Of a stretch of 64,000 nt of DNA, positions 46,669 to 57,236 are shown one piece after another. This stretch comes from Roseibium algicola (GTDB taxonomy: Bacteria > Pseudomonadota > Alphaproteobacteria > Rhizobiales > Stappiaceae), in contig NZ_CP019630.1 of NCBI RefSeq assembly GCF_001999245.1, positions 5,423,001-5,487,000 of the forward strand. The letters run 5' to 3'. Under the pieces are notes generated by a model, which saw nothing but the letters and a program-made list of their open reading frames with translations, searched no databases and was not told the origin of the DNA. Position 1 is the first letter of the stretch, and every line of letters begins with the position of its first letter. The translations under genes and the position numbers were made by a program.

Positions 46669-48033
46669 TTAGCGGGCACTTGCGATCACGTCGCGTGCGG
46701 CGCGCTGGCCTGAAAGCCAGCCGCCGTGCACTGTTGCCGGATAGTCCTGGGCGGTGGCTTCTCCCGCAAAGAAGACCCTTCCATTGAGGTCGGCAGCCAG
46801 TGCTTTTCTTGCTCGCGGCTCCACCCCGATAGGCAGGAACGAGTAGGATCCTCGCGTTCGTTCGTTTTGCTGCCAGGCGGAACTTATGCTGGCGTCAGGC
46901 GGCGGTATGTCGCGGCCGAACATGGTCTGAAGCGCTTCGAAGGCCGCCTGTCTGCGATTCTCTTCACCAAGTTTCTCAAGGTTCTGAGCAAATTCGCCGA
47001 CGTTCAGCGCACATAGAATCGGTTTTCCGGTCACGGGCGAAAGATTCGGCCAGTAGGCAAAAGTGCCGGGCTTGCCGGATATGCGGCCGAAGTTGTGGAC
47101 AGTTTCATCCCAGAACGCTTCCGGGAACGAGAGATAGATTTTATCAAGCACGCCCATGCGCAGGGAACTGACGGCGTTGCGCTTGTTGTCAGGAAGACCA
47201 GGTGAAAAGACGATGTCGCCAGCCTTCAGGACACCCAGAGACACTGCGCAGATTGCAAAATCGGCCTCCAGTACACCGTTCTCAGTTCTTACCGAAACGC
47301 CCCTTTGGGAATGGTCGATTTGGGTCACGACGGTTTCGGTCTGGATGGTCAATCCCTCCGCCACCCCCAATGCAATCTTGTCATAGCCCTGCGGAAGCAC
47401 GGCGTCGGGTCCCTCAAAGGCACCGCCTTCTTCAACGGCTGCAAGCGAAAGGTTGCTCACTGGGGCTGCAAATTCCTGCTCCAGCAGAATATGCGCCATG
47501 AAGCCGAGTTCAGCGTCAGTGAGGCTCGACAGGGCTCGTTGCCGGCGTATCTTTTCAATGGCATTGGCTGCCGATATCCGGGTGAGGGAGGTTTCAGTGT
47601 CGTCCAGAAAATCTTCCAGGGCGTTCGCGAAAGTCTCGAAGCGTTCGACTGCTCTGCCACCGTTGCCGGTCAGGTCGAAGACCTCCTCGTTGTCGTAGTC
47701 CCACTCGAACATCGGCTGTGCGAAGCGCTGCGCGAGCGCTGTGATGGGGTTGGACCGTGTTCCATGGATCCAGCTTGCTCCAAGGTCGAGAGGCACCCCC
47801 AACGATCTGTCCGTGTGCAGACGGCCGCCGATCCGGTTACCAGCCTCAAGCACGGTTACGGAGAAACCTGCGTCTGCAAGTGTTCTTGCAGCCGTCAGAC
47901 CGGCGATGCCGGCACCGACAACAACCACTCTCTGTCCGGCCACGGGTTGTGATGAGCTTGTTCTGGTCAACAGCGGCAGGCCGTTGAAGGCAGCCAGAAT
48001 TCCAGTCAAAAACAACCGGCGGGATGTCACCAT
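46669..48033 (-). CDS. FAD-dependent flavin monoamine oxidase, Tat-exported
   Basis: 454-aa amine-oxidase-family flavoprotein. The N-terminus TSRRLFLTGILAAF fits the twin-arginine signal (S-R-R-x-F-L), so it is probably exported folded with its cofactor. Rossmann FAD motif VVVVGAGIAGLTAARTL plus EAGNRIGGRL, then DLGASWIHG, and the C-terminal flavin motif GRVFFAGEATAQDYPATVHGGWLSG. Likely oxidises primary or polyamines; the substrate is unknown. It converges with the 46010 gene, separated by only 2 bp. Confidence 0.9.
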   Translation of the reverse strand: MVTSRRLFLTGILAAFNGLPLLTRTSSSQPVAGQRVVVVGAGIAGLTAARTLADAGFSVTVLEAGNRIGGRLHTDRSLGVPLDLGASWIHGTRSNPITALAQRFAQPMFEWDYDNEEVFDLTGNGGRAVERFETFANALEDFLDDTETSLTRISAANAIEKIRRQRALSSLTDAELGFMAHILLEQEFAAPVSNLSLAAVEEGGAFEGPDAVLPQGYDKIALGVAEGLTIQTETVVTQIDHSQRGVSVRTENGVLEADFAICAVSLGVLKAGDIVFSPGLPDNKRNAVSSLRMGVLDKIYLSFPEAFWDETVHNFGRISGKPGTFAYWPNLSPVTGKPILCALNVGEFAQNLEKLGEENRRQAAFEALQTMFGRDIPPPDASISSAWQQNERTRGSYSFLPIGVEPRARKALAADLNGRVFFAGEATAQDYPATVHGGWLSGQRAARDVIASAR

Positions 48034-48133
48034 GGGTGCGGCTTTCTCACGCTTTTGAAGCTGTCAGTTTGCCGGTTTTCGGAGCCGTCATCCACAGGCT
48101 TTATCATTGAAACGGAAATCTGAGATTTTGCTC

Positions 48134-48162
48134 TTGCCAAGCAGCAAACGACCCCCTAAAAG
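48134..48162 (+). promoter_or_regulatory. Sigma-70-type promoter of tRNA-Val
   Basis: TTGCCA (48134-48139), 17 bp, TAAAAG (48157-48162), 18 bp before the tRNA. Confidence 0.5.
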
Positions 48163-48179
48163 GCGTCTCACCTCGTTGA

Positions 48180-48255
<76 letters not shown>

Positions 48256-48523
48256 TTCCCCTTGTGAAATCCGTCACTTGTAACCAGGGTGCCTGCGCAC
48301 CAGGGTGTTTTCTGCTGTTTGCTGCCGCCCCCACATTGCCCGGCGGTTCGCTATTTCGAATATTCGCACATTTACAGTCATTTCGCTTTGCCGCTGTTGC
48401 TGGGCATACCGGTGGCGGGTTGATTTCGTTTGGCCTTCGAATGGTGAGTTTTCTTTTTCCTTTTTGTCCGATAAACTTCTGCGGCTAAATAAAAAACTCG
48501 TTTAAAGGTAGCTACTTGGCAAG

Positions 48524-50182
48524 ATGGGAATCCTAGTTTTCATCAAGATGTTCGGGGCAGTCATGCTGCTCCTTTACGCGGTTCGCATGGTTCGGACAGG
48601 CTTTGAAAGGGCGGCCGGGCCAACGTTGAGACGCGCCATCGGCCGGGCATCCTCCGGACCGGTTGCCGGCGCCTTGTCTGGAACTGCGGTTGCCATTTTG
48701 CTGCAAAGTGCGACGGCGGTTGCGATCCTGGCGGCGGGATTTGCGACATCCGGCTTCATTTCCACAGCTGCCGGACTGGCGGTTCTGCTGGGCGCCGATC
48801 TCGGGTCGGCGCTTGTCGTGCAGTTTCTGGTGTTCGATCTCAGCTGGCTGGTGCCGTTGCTTCTGGGCGGAGGTGCATGGCTGTTCCTGAAGCTCGACGC
48901 TCGATCCGCGAAACAGATCGGACGCATTCTTCTGGGAATCGCTTTCATCCTGATTGCGCTGCAAATGATCGGCGAAGCGACGACGCCGTTGAAGGAAGCG
49001 CGGTTCATGCCGCAGTTTGCCGGCTTCCTTGCGCAGGACACACCGACAGCGATGGCGGTTGGGGCGCTTCTGGCGTTTCTGGTGCATTCCAGCGTGGCGG
49101 CCGTGCTGATGATCGCAGCCCTGGTGCAAAAGACCGGCCTGCCGCACGAGGCAGCGATTCCACTCGTTCTGGGAGCGAACATTGGCGCGGGTATTGTCGC
49201 GCTCTGGCTGACACGCGGAATGGATCGCAAGGCCAAGCTTCTGCCGCTTGGCAATTTTCTCTTCAGGTCTACCGGCGCAGTGCTGGTCATGCTGGCGCTA
49301 AAATTCCAAGATCTGCCTCTGGCTTCGATCAGCAATGATCCGGCCCAGCAGATCGTTGCCGTTCATGTGCTTTTCAATCTCCTGCTTGTTCTCGTCTGCC
49401 TGCCACTGACAAGACCGGTTGCCTGGCTGGTTGAACGCCTGGTGCCCGACAGAGAGGAACAAGAAGAGGCAGACCGGCTGACACCGCAAAGCGCGCTGGA
49501 CAAGCAACTGGTCGGCAATCCCAGACTTGCCCTGGCCAGTGCAACGCGTGAACTCCTGCGTATGGGGGAACTGGTCGAGGTGATGGCGAGACCGGTTCTC
49601 ATGATGCTGGAGAAGGGCAGTGAGCCGGAAATCAGGCGCTTGCAGCAGTTGGATAAGCAGGTCAATGCGATCCACTCCTCGGTGAAACTCTACATCGCGG
49701 AGGTGAATCGTGGGGAGCTGACCGGCGAACAGGCTGAGCGCAGCATGGAACTGGTGGGGTTCGCGGTCAATCTGGAGCGCGCTGGAGATCTTGTGGCAAA
49801 GAACCTTCTCGAACTTGCCTTGGAGTTGCAGAAGAACAAGATCAGCTTTTCGCAGGAGGGGCTGAAGGAGCTGACCTGGATGCACGACCGTGTTCTGGCG
49901 AACATGGAGCTTGCCCTCAATGTGCTCGTTTCGGCGGATGTCGCATCCGCGCGCGAGTTGATTGCAGAAAAGGACAAGATGCGCACCCTGGAACGCGAAA
50001 GTCATAACCGGCATCTGGAGCGGCTGAAATCGAAAACGCTTCAGAGCATGGAATCGAGCAACGCCCATCTGGAGGTCATGCGCAGCCTCAAGGAAATCAA
50101 TTCGCTGTTCGCAGCTGCGGCGGTGCCTATTCTTGCCAGAGAAGGCCTGTTGCGCGATACGCGGCTGGTGCCGGCTGAATAA
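48524..50182 (+). CDS. Na+/phosphate cotransporter family protein with PhoU-like C-terminal domain
   Basis: 552 aa. The N-terminal ~310 residues form a polytopic membrane domain with the internal repeat signatures LLQSATAVAIL and FLVHSSVAAVLMI of the NptA/PNaS family. The C-terminal ~200 residues are helical and PhoU-like (LLRMGELVEVMARPV; FAVNLERAGDLVAKNLLELA). Likely a low-affinity sodium-coupled phosphate transporter with built-in regulation. The start at 48524 is preceded by AAAGGTAGC. No pho genes are adjacent. Confidence 0.9.
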   Translation: MGILVFIKMFGAVMLLLYAVRMVRTGFERAAGPTLRRAIGRASSGPVAGALSGTAVAILLQSATAVAILAAGFATSGFISTAAGLAVLLGADLGSALVVQFLVFDLSWLVPLLLGGGAWLFLKLDARSAKQIGRILLGIAFILIALQMIGEATTPLKEARFMPQFAGFLAQDTPTAMAVGALLAFLVHSSVAAVLMIAALVQKTGLPHEAAIPLVLGANIGAGIVALWLTRGMDRKAKLLPLGNFLFRSTGAVLVMLALKFQDLPLASISNDPAQQIVAVHVLFNLLLVLVCLPLTRPVAWLVERLVPDREEQEEADRLTPQSALDKQLVGNPRLALASATRELLRMGELVEVMARPVLMMLEKGSEPEIRRLQQLDKQVNAIHSSVKLYIAEVNRGELTGEQAERSMELVGFAVNLERAGDLVAKNLLELALELQKNKISFSQEGLKELTWMHDRVLANMELALNVLVSADVASARELIAEKDKMRTLERESHNRHLERLKSKTLQSMESSNAHLEVMRSLKEINSLFAAAAVPILAREGLLRDTRLVPAE

Positions 50183-50467
50183 AACACGGCTGAAGAACGA
50201 GAATCTGCGTGGCTCAGGTCGTTTTTATGAGCTGGCGAATGTGTTTGAGGCTAAGCCAATCGGAAAACAGTCCGTGGCAACGCGGATAATTCCATTACGA
50301 AACAGGAAGTTATCCACATTGATCGGCAAGGCGGCTCTGGGGAAAACCTGCGATTGGGCGCTTCTTTGTCAAAAAACGGCAATTCGGACGGAATAGGGTG
50401 CTTGACTTCCAAAACCAGCCGCCGTACATCAGCGCCACTTCAGGGCGACAACGCGTTGCCTGACGAA
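50183..50467. other. Region between the Na/Pi transporter gene and the first tRNA-Asp
   Basis: 285 bp without a gene. It holds a perfect TTATCCACA (50310-50318), probably chance, and the tRNA-Asp promoter candidate. Confidence 0.5.
50402..50430 (+). promoter_or_regulatory. Candidate promoter of the tRNA-Asp pair
   Basis: TTGACT (50402-50407) preceded by C, 17 bp, TACATC (50425-50430), 37 bp before the first tRNA-Asp. The -35 is good, the -10 weak. Confidence 0.45.
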
Positions 50468-50544
50468 GCGGGTGTAGCTCAGTTGGTTAGAGTGCCGGCC
50501 TGTCACGCCGGAGGTCGCGGGTTCGAGCCCCGTCACTCGCGCCA
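50468..50544 (+). tRNA. tRNA-Asp, anticodon GTC (copy 1)
   Basis: 77 nt with encoded CCA. Acceptor GCGGGTG / CACTCGC (one G-U pair), anticodon stem CCGGC / GCCGG with loop CTGTCAC (anticodon GTC), T-arm GGTTCGAGCCC. Confidence 0.97.
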
Positions 50545-50599
50545 CTTCCCATAGAAGTGCTTTGGTACTTTCGGGAATTGGCGCATATACCGTGAATGT

Positions 50600-50676
50600 G
50601 CGGGTGTAGCTCAGTTGGTTAGAGTGCCGGCCTGTCACGCCGGAGGTCGCGGGTTCGAGCCCCGTCACTCGCGCCA
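50600..50676 (+). tRNA. tRNA-Asp, anticodon GTC (copy 2)
   Basis: Base-for-base identical to the copy at 50468-50544, 55 bp downstream on the same strand; the flanks differ. Probably co-transcribed with copy 1 and produced by tandem duplication. Confidence 0.97.
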
Positions 50677-51186
50677 CTCACGGTACCTCTTGTTTCCCCA
50701 GACTGTTCAATCGAAAACATCAAGCCTCGCGCAAAGCGAGCGCTTTGCCGCGCAGACAGGCAACCCCTTGGCATTGTCGCCAAGATGGCTATCATGCGTT
50801 CAAGGCAGGGGCGACGCAGTCCATTCAAATTTCAGCTCTTTTGGTGTTTGTCTGGCGTTTGCTTCGATTCTGCGAGGGGGGTGGAAAACGAACGCAGGTG
50901 CGGCATATTTCCTGAAGGGTTGTGCAAAGTTTTTGCCTTCCTGCAAACTGGCTGAAATTAAGGATTTGTCGGGGGTAGGTGCGAAACAGGTGCAAACATG
51001 GCAAGAGTTTGACCGCATGTGGGTCTTGCGTTGCACCAAGTCGTAAGCTAAGCGTGCGCTCGCATGTTGGTTTCATAACGCCGACGGGCACAGCGTGACC
51101 TGCCGGTATAATGAAGGCAACGGGGCGCGCAGCCCTGGCACCGGATCGCCTCCCGATCCGCCTCCATATGCAAGGACGCGAAAGAC
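50677..51186. other. 510-bp region between tRNA-Asp copy 2 and nuoA
   Basis: No convincing gene. It should contain the nuo operon promoter. A TATAAT at 51107-51112, 75 bp before nuoA, is the best -10 candidate but lacks a good -35 at 16-18 bp. GC-poor and GC-rich patches alternate; no hairpin terminator with a T-run stands out after the tRNAs. Confidence 0.5.
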
Positions 51187-51552
51187 ATGGAAGAACTCTT
51201 GCGGGAATATGTCCCGATCGTCGTGTTCATCGGCATTGCGCTGGTGATCGGCCTTGCGCTGCTGATTTCGCCTTTCATCCTGGCCTACAAGAATCCGGAT
51301 CCGGAAAAACTGTCGGCCTATGAGTGCGGCTTCAACGCTTTCGACGATGCACGCATGAAATTTGACGTGCGCTTTTATCTGGTCTCGATCCTCTTCATCA
51401 TCTTCGACCTGGAAGTCGCGTTCCTGTTCCCCTGGGCAACCGTGTTCGGTGACCTGGGCTGGTACGGCTTCTGGTCCATGATGGTCTTCCTCGGTGTCCT
51501 GACCGTCGGCTTCATCTACGAATGGAAAAAGGGAGCGCTGGAATGGGATTGA
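51187..51552 (+). CDS. nuoA: NADH-quinone oxidoreductase subunit A
   Basis: 121-aa membrane subunit of complex I near the quinone site. Three membrane helices (about 10-30, 65-85, 90-112), the conserved [22 protein letters not shown] loop carrying the key cysteine, and [12 protein letters not shown]. First gene of the nuo operon; its last 10 bp overlap nuoB. Confidence 0.97.
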   Translation: MEELLREYVPIVVFIGIALVIGLALLISPFILAYKNPDPEKLSAYECGFNAFDDARMKFDVRFYLVSILFIIFDLEVAFLFPWATVFGDLGWYGFWSMMVFLGVLTVGFIYEWKKGALEWD

Positions 51553-52121
51553 CCACGACCGAGCCGCTCGTCGCACCGCAGCCGCAGGGTATTATCGACC
51601 CGAATACGGGCAAGCCTGTCGGCGCGGATGACGCATTCTTCCTGGAAGTCAATAACGAACTGGCCGACAAGGGCTTTCTCGTAACCTCCACCGACAACCT
51701 CATCCAGTGGGCCCGTACCGGCTCGCTGATGTGGATGACCTTCGGCCTGGCCTGCTGCGCCGTTGAAATGATGCAGATGTCGATGCCGCGCTATGACGCC
51801 GAGCGTTTCGGCTTCGCGCCGCGCGCTTCACCGCGCCAGTCGGACGTGATGATCGTTGCCGGCACGCTGACGAACAAAATGGCGCCTGCGCTGCGCAAGG
51901 TCTACGACCAGATGCCTGAGCCGCGGTACGTCATTTCCATGGGGTCCTGTGCCAATGGTGGCGGCTACTACCACTATTCCTATTCTGTGGTGCGCGGCTG
52001 CGACCGCGTGGTGCCGGTCGATATCTACGTTCCAGGCTGTCCTCCGACAGCCGAGGCGCTGCTCTACGGCGTGTTGATGCTTCAAAAGAAGATCCGCCGC
52101 ACGGGCACTATCGAAAGATAA
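51543..52121 (+). CDS. nuoB: NADH-quinone oxidoreductase subunit B
   Basis: 192 aa from ATG 51543, inside the nuoA end (10-bp overlap, different frame). Carries the N2 iron-sulfur cluster next to quinone: adjacent cysteines in [10 protein letters not shown], then SMGSCAN and [13 protein letters not shown]. The first ~40 residues are a variable extension typical of alphaproteobacteria. Confidence 0.98.
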   Translation: MGLTTTEPLVAPQPQGIIDPNTGKPVGADDAFFLEVNNELADKGFLVTSTDNLIQWARTGSLMWMTFGLACCAVEMMQMSMPRYDAERFGFAPRASPRQSDVMIVAGTLTNKMAPALRKVYDQMPEPRYVISMGSCANGGGYYHYSYSVVRGCDRVVPVDIYVPGCPPTAEALLYGVLMLQKKIRRTGTIER

Positions 52122-52302
52122 GGATCTGCCGCCGAAGAGGCGGCGGATTTTTGAGGGAGTGGGCGCCTGGCGCCCGTTCAACTGACTCTCCGGGTCGCGT
52201 CCAGCGGGGCGCAACAAAGACCCGGCAAACTGGATCGATCGGCAGTCGGCACTCAATCGGAACCGGTTGAACGCTGCAGATCTACGAGTGAGGTCGAACA
52301 CG

Positions 52303-52908
52303 ATGGACGAGACGTTGAAGGAACTCGCTGAGCATATCGAGCTCGGTCTGGGTGAGTCCCTTGTGTCCTGGAAGGTCGAATACGGTGAGCTGACGCTGAC
52401 CGTAAACGCGACCGACATTCTCGATGCGATCCGCTTTCTGCGCGACAACAGCTCGTGCAAGTTCGTCAATCTGACGGATATTTGCGGTGTGGATTACCCT
52501 TCGCGCGAGAAGCGCTTTGACGTTGTCTACCACTTCCTGTCTCCCGTTCAGAACCAGCGCGTTCGTGTGAAGGTCGCAACCGACGAAAATACGCCGGTTG
52601 CTTCGCTGACCCCGCTGTTTCCAGGTGCTGAATGGTTCGAGCGTGAAGCCTACGACATGTACGGCATTCTGTTCTCCGGCCATCCGGACCTGCGCCGCAT
52701 CCTGACCGACTATGGTTTTGACGGATATCCGCTGCGCAAGGACTTCCCGGTTACGGGCTTTGTCGAAGTTCGTTATGACGACGAGAAGAAACGCGTTGTC
52801 TACGAACCGGTACGCCTGAACCAGGAAATGCGCTCCTTCGACTTCCTCTCGCCCTGGGAAGGCACGGACTACGTGCTGCCCGGTGACGAGAAGGCAACGA
52901 CCAACTGA
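52303..52908 (+). CDS. nuoC: NADH-quinone oxidoreductase subunit C
   Basis: 201-aa hydrophilic-arm subunit (30-kDa type, separate from NuoD). Signature [27 protein letters not shown] and [19 protein letters not shown]. The start at 52303 (MDETLKEL) follows a GAGGTCG site; an ATG at 52267 adds 12 unrelated residues. It is 181 bp after nuoB; the gap holds a stretch around 52130-52170 able to form a weak hairpin. Confidence 0.97.
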   Translation: MDETLKELAEHIELGLGESLVSWKVEYGELTLTVNATDILDAIRFLRDNSSCKFVNLTDICGVDYPSREKRFDVVYHFLSPVQNQRVRVKVATDENTPVASLTPLFPGAEWFEREAYDMYGILFSGHPDLRRILTDYGFDGYPLRKDFPVTGFVEVRYDDEKKRVVYEPVRLNQEMRSFDFLSPWEGTDYVLPGDEKATTN

Positions 52909-52922
52909 AGGGCGGGGCAGGG

Positions 52923-53366
52923 ATGAGCGAACGGCTTTCAGGTGGGTGTCTTTGCGGCGAGGTGCGGTTTGCCGCAACGCCGGTAGACGGCGAAATGGGA
53001 GTCTGCCACTGCGCCATGTGCCGCCGCTGGACCGGTGGTACCTATATGGCTGTCAGCTGCGGATCGATGGACAGTCTGGACGTTCAAGGCAAGGATGCCC
53101 TCGGCGTCTACAAGTCATCCGACTACGGCGAGCGGGTTTTCTGCAGCAAGTGCGGTTCCTCGCTGATGTGGCGCATGGCCGACGGCTCACACGTGAGCGT
53201 TTCCGCGCAAGCCTTTGACGATCCGTCCGTTTTCAAATTCACGTCCGAAATTTTCGTTGACGAACAGCCGGCAAACTACGCTTTCGCTAATGAAACCCGC
53301 AGAATGACCGGTCCCGAAGTCATCGCCTATTTCACGCAAAAAATGCAGGAACCTCAAAATGGCTGA
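52923..53366 (+). CDS. GFA-family (glutathione-dependent formaldehyde-activating/CENP-V-like) zinc protein embedded in the nuo operon
   Basis: 147 aa with the GFA zinc-binding cysteines intact: [19 protein letters not shown] and FCSKCGSSL. The family binds zinc, and often glutathione adducts; enzymatic activity is unproven for most members. The striking point is location: 14 bp after nuoC, its last 8 bp overlapping the nuoD start. It must be co-transcribed, and probably translationally coupled, with complex I. It is not a known complex I subunit. Its role could be in sulfur or formaldehyde stress linked to respiration; this is inference. Confidence 0.92.
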   Translation: MSERLSGGCLCGEVRFAATPVDGEMGVCHCAMCRRWTGGTYMAVSCGSMDSLDVQGKDALGVYKSSDYGERVFCSKCGSSLMWRMADGSHVSVSAQAFDDPSVFKFTSEIFVDEQPANYAFANETRRMTGPEVIAYFTQKMQEPQNG

Positions 53367-54543
53367 GGCTCAGGTTCGTAACTTCAACATCAACTTCGGT
53401 CCGCAGCACCCGGCGGCGCACGGCGTGCTGCGCCTCGTGCTTGAGCTCGACGGCGAAGTGGTAACGCGTGTGGATCCGCACATCGGTCTGCTGCATCGTG
53501 GAACCGAAAAGCTGATCGAGCAGAAGACTTATCTGCAGGCTGTGCCTTACTTCGACCGCCTCGACTACGTGGCGCCGATGAACCAGGAACACGCTTTTGC
53601 GCTTGCAGTCGAGCGTATGCTTGGTGTGGAAGTGCCCAAGCGCGGCCAGCTGATCCGTGTCCTTTATTCGGAAATCGGTCGTCTGCTGTCTCATCTTCTG
53701 AACGTGACGACGCAGGCCATGGACGTGGGCGCGCTGACACCGCCGCTCTGGGGCTTCGAGCCCCGCGAAGAGCTGATGGTGTTCTACGAGCGTGCTTGCG
53801 GTGCCCGCATGCACGCAGCTTACGTCCGTCCGGGCGGTGTTCACCAGGATCTGTCTCGTGACCTCCTGGACGACATCTGGGACTTCTGTGATCCGTTCCT
53901 GCAGACGCTTGACGATATCGAAGGTCTCCTGACCGACAACCGTATCTTCAAGCAGCGCAACGTGGATATTGGCGTTGTCGACCTTGACGATGCCTGGGCC
54001 TGGGGCTTCTCCGGCGTGATGGTTCGTGGATCCGGTGCACCTTGGGATCTGCGCAAGTCGCAGCCTTACGAATGCTATTCCGAACTTGATTTCGATATTC
54101 CGATCGGCAAGAACGGCGACTGTTACGACCGCTACCTGATCCGCATGGAAGAAATGCGCCAGTCAGTCCGGATCATGAAGCAGTGCCTGGAAAAGCTGAC
54201 GGTCGAAACTGGTCCGGTCTCGTCCATCGACGGCAAGATCGTGCCGCCGAAGCGCGGTGAAATGAAGCGTTCGATGGAAGCGCTCATCCACCACTTCAAG
54301 CTCTACACCGAAGGCTATCACGTCCCGGCTGGTGAAGTTTACGCAGCCGTTGAAGCACCCAAGGGTGAGTTCGGCGTCTATCTGGTCGCGGACGGTACCA
54401 ACAAGCCGTACCGTTGCAAGATCAAGGCGCCTGGCTACAGCCACCTTCAGGCCATGGACTTCCTGTGCCGCGGGCACATGCTTGCCGACGTTTCGGCAGT
54501 GCTGGGGTCTCTGGACATCGTGTTCGGTGAGGTCGACCGCTGA
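53359..54543 (+). CDS. nuoD: NADH-quinone oxidoreductase subunit D
   Basis: 394 aa, 49-kDa-type subunit that forms the quinone pocket with NuoB. Starts [22 protein letters not shown]; the quinone-binding His/Tyr region [14 protein letters not shown] and [14 protein letters not shown] are present. The C-terminus is [39 protein letters not shown], as in the family. Overlaps the GFA gene by 8 bp. Confidence 0.98.
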   Translation: MAEAQVRNFNINFGPQHPAAHGVLRLVLELDGEVVTRVDPHIGLLHRGTEKLIEQKTYLQAVPYFDRLDYVAPMNQEHAFALAVERMLGVEVPKRGQLIRVLYSEIGRLLSHLLNVTTQAMDVGALTPPLWGFEPREELMVFYERACGARMHAAYVRPGGVHQDLSRDLLDDIWDFCDPFLQTLDDIEGLLTDNRIFKQRNVDIGVVDLDDAWAWGFSGVMVRGSGAPWDLRKSQPYECYSELDFDIPIGKNGDCYDRYLIRMEEMRQSVRIMKQCLEKLTVETGPVSSIDGKIVPPKRGEMKRSMEALIHHFKLYTEGYHVPAGEVYAAVEAPKGEFGVYLVADGTNKPYRCKIKAPGYSHLQAMDFLCRGHMLADVSAVLGSLDIVFGEVDR

Positions 54544-54624
54544 TGCGGACGGCACGCAACCAATTTTTGACCCTGGCAGCCGCCCGTCCGGCTCCGGTCA
54601 TTTTGACAGAACGGGGATAACACC

Positions 54625-55899
54625 ATGGCAGTTCGCCGACTTGCCGCGGAACAACCAGAAAGCTTCGCGTTCACCGAGAAGAACCTCGACTGGGCAAAGA
54701 AGCTGATCGACCGTTATCCGGCAGGCCGTCAGGCCTCCGCGGTCATTCCGCTTTTGTGGCGTGCGCAGGAACAGAACGAAGGTTGGGTGAGTGAGCCGGC
54801 AATCCGCTATATCGCGGACCTGCTCGACATGCCGAAGATCCGCGTTCTGGAAGTGGCGACGTTCTACACCATGTTCCAGCTGCAGCCGGTCGGCAAGAAG
54901 GCCCATATTCAGGTTTGTGGCACGACGCCGTGTCAGCTGCGCGGGTCGGAAGACCTGATCAAGATCTGCAAGAGCCGCATTGCCAAGCACATGCACGAGA
55001 TTTCCGAGGATGGCATGTTCTCCTGGGAAGAAGTCGAGTGTCTTGGCGCCTGTGTGAATGCGCCGATGGTGCAGATCTTCAAGGATACCTATGAAGACCT
55101 CACGGAAGACAGCTTCAACCAGCTGATCGACGATATCGCCGCCGGCAAGGAAGTAACGCCGGGCCCGCAGAACGGCCGCCGTTTTGCAATGGCCGAAGGC
55201 GGTCAGACGTCGCTCACTGAAATCGATGACAACACGAAGGGTGAGCTGCCGGTTCCCCACCTGGTCGACGGCTCGGAAAAGGCGTCTCATGCTTTTGCCG
55301 GCGCACCGATCAATGCGGGTGGCAACGACTATGATGGCGTGCCGACCCCTGCAGAAGATGCTGTTGCCAAGGTAAAGGCGGCGCATGCAGCCAAATCGGC
55401 CAAGGCAAGTGAAGCACCAGCGGCAGCTGCGCCCAAGAAGGCTGAGGCAAAGGCTGAACCGGCCAAGAAAGCCAAGGCCGAAAAAGCAGCTACGCCTGCA
55501 GCGCGCAGTCAGAACAAGGGCAAGCCCGATTCCGACGACCGTGCCGAAGTCGAAGTTGCCCGCACAGCCGACACCAGTGGAGGCACCGACGGTCAGGAAA
55601 AAGAACCTGAACTTCTGAAGGAAGCGCGCGGCGGCAAGCCGGACGACCTGAAGAAGCTGAAGGGTGTCGGTCCGAAACTGGAAGCGACACTCAACGAACT
55701 CGGGTTTTTCCACTTCGATCAGGTGGCCTCATGGGGACCGCAGGAAGTTGCCTGGGTCGACAGCCGCCTGAAGTTCAAGGGCCGTATCGAACGTGATGGC
55801 TGGATTGAGCAGGCCAAGGTTCTGGCATCCGGCGGTGAAACAGATTTTTCCAAGCGCGTGGAAGCCGGTGAAGTGGCCTCCTCCAAGAGCGAAGACTAG
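54625..55899 (+). CDS. nuoE: NADH-quinone oxidoreductase subunit E with long C-terminal helix-hairpin-helix extension
   Basis: 424 aa, about 2.5 times a minimal NuoE. Residues ~1-185 are the 24-kDa thioredoxin-like subunit carrying the 2Fe-2S cluster (cysteines in [15 protein letters not shown] and [11 protein letters not shown]). Then comes an Ala/Lys-rich linker (~192-329; [15 protein letters not shown] style), and a C-terminal module (~332-424) with a helix-hairpin-helix core [19 protein letters not shown] plus [16 protein letters not shown]. Similar extensions occur in other alphaproteobacterial NuoE proteins as I recall; their function is unknown. Confidence 0.96.
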   Translation: MAVRRLAAEQPESFAFTEKNLDWAKKLIDRYPAGRQASAVIPLLWRAQEQNEGWVSEPAIRYIADLLDMPKIRVLEVATFYTMFQLQPVGKKAHIQVCGTTPCQLRGSEDLIKICKSRIAKHMHEISEDGMFSWEEVECLGACVNAPMVQIFKDTYEDLTEDSFNQLIDDIAAGKEVTPGPQNGRRFAMAEGGQTSLTEIDDNTKGELPVPHLVDGSEKASHAFAGAPINAGGNDYDGVPTPAEDAVAKVKAAHAAKSAKASEAPAAAAPKKAEAKAEPAKKAKAEKAATPAARSQNKGKPDSDDRAEVEVARTADTSGGTDGQEKEPELLKEARGGKPDDLKKLKGVGPKLEATLNELGFFHFDQVASWGPQEVAWVDSRLKFKGRIERDGWIEQAKVLASGGETDFSKRVEAGEVASSKSED

Positions 55900-55908
55900 G
55901 GGGAAGAG

Positions 55909-57210
55909 ATGCTGAAGGATCAGGATCGGATCTTCACCAATATCTACGGTCTCCACGACTGGGGCCTGGAAGGCGCCAAGAAGCGCGGACAGTGGGACAA
56001 TACCAAGGGCCTCATCGACAAGGGGCGCGACTGGATCATTCAGGAAATGAAGGATTCAGGTCTGCGTGGCCGTGGCGGTGCCGGTTTCCCGACCGGCCTG
56101 AAATGGTCGTTCATGCCCAAGGAATCCGATGGCCGCCCGGCATATCTCGTCGTCAACGCCGACGAATCCGAGCCGGGCACCTGCAAGGACCGCGAGATCC
56201 TGCGCCATGACCCGCACACGCTGGTCGAAGGGTGCCTTGTTGCCGGTTATGCGATGGGTGCCATTGCTGCCTACATCTATGTTCGTGGTGAATTCATCCG
56301 CGAGCGCGAGCGTTTGCAAGCTGCGATCGACCAGGCTTATGACGCCGGTTTGATCGGCAAGAACAATAAGAACGGCTACGACTTCGACATTTATGTCCAC
56401 CATGGTGCCGGCGCTTACATCTGCGGCGAGGAAACCGCGCTGCTGGAAAGCCTGGAAGGCAAGAAGGGCCAGCCGCGGCTGAAGCCGCCGTTCCCGGCAA
56501 ACGTCGGCCTTTACGGGTGCCCGACCACGGTGAACAACGTTGAATCGATCGCGGTTGCTCCGACCATTCTGCGCCGCGGTGCTGCGTGGTTCTCGGCGCT
56601 CGGTCGTCCGAACAACACCGGCACCAAGCTTTTCTGTGTTTCCGGCCACGTCAACAAGCCGTCGACCTTCGAGGAAGAGCTGGGCATTCCGTTTGCCGAG
56701 ATGATCGACAAGCATTGCGGCGGTATCCGCGGTGGCTGGGACAACCTTCTCGCGGTTATTCCAGGTGGTTCGTCTGTTCCATGCCTCACGGCAGAGCAGA
56801 TCAAGGACGCGCCGATGGATTTCGACACGCTGCGCGGCCTTGGATCCGGCCTGGGGACAGCAGCCGTGATCGTGATGGATAAGTCGACGGATATCATCAA
56901 GGCCATTGCCCGCCTGTCGTACTTCTACAAGCACGAAAGCTGCGGCCAGTGCACACCGTGCCGCGAAGGCACGGGCTGGATGTGGCGTGTGATGGAACGA
57001 ATGGTCAAGGGCGAGTCCTCCTATGAGGAAATCGACATGCTGTTCAAGGTGACCAAGCAGGTCGAAGGCCACACGATTTGTGCACTCGGGGACGCGGCCG
57101 CCTGGCCGATCCAGGGTTTGATCAAGAATTTCCGGCCTGTTATCGAGCAACGCATCGATGACTATGTCGCCAAGTCGAAGTCTTCTTCGACCATGGTGGC
57201 GGCTGAGTAA
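55909..57210 (+). CDS. nuoF: NADH-quinone oxidoreductase subunit F
   Basis: 433 aa; binds NADH and FMN and a 4Fe-4S cluster. Glycine-rich nucleotide loop [19 protein letters not shown] region [19 protein letters not shown] and [20 protein letters not shown], and cluster cysteines in [14 protein letters not shown] plus the later [13 protein letters not shown]. Nine bp after nuoE with GGGGAAGAG before the ATG. Confidence 0.98.
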   Translation: MLKDQDRIFTNIYGLHDWGLEGAKKRGQWDNTKGLIDKGRDWIIQEMKDSGLRGRGGAGFPTGLKWSFMPKESDGRPAYLVVNADESEPGTCKDREILRHDPHTLVEGCLVAGYAMGAIAAYIYVRGEFIRERERLQAAIDQAYDAGLIGKNNKNGYDFDIYVHHGAGAYICGEETALLESLEGKKGQPRLKPPFPANVGLYGCPTTVNNVESIAVAPTILRRGAAWFSALGRPNNTGTKLFCVSGHVNKPSTFEEELGIPFAEMIDKHCGGIRGGWDNLLAVIPGGSSVPCLTAEQIKDAPMDFDTLRGLGSGLGTAAVIVMDKSTDIIKAIARLSYFYKHESCGQCTPCREGTGWMWRVMERMVKGESSYEEIDMLFKVTKQVEGHTICALGDAAAWPIQGLIKNFRPVIEQRIDDYVAKSKSSSTMVAAE

Positions 57211-57236
57211 GCGGAACGGGATTTGGAGAGCAACGG

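Noticed and set aside
50310..50318. Perfect DnaA box TTATCCACA near the tRNA-Asp genes
   Set aside because: About one such 9-mer match per 130 kb per strand-pair is expected by chance; no cluster or AT-rich unwinding element accompanies it.
50429..50700. Duplicate protein-like reading across the two tRNA-Asp genes
   Set aside because: The repeated peptide comes from the tRNA duplication; this is not coding sequence.
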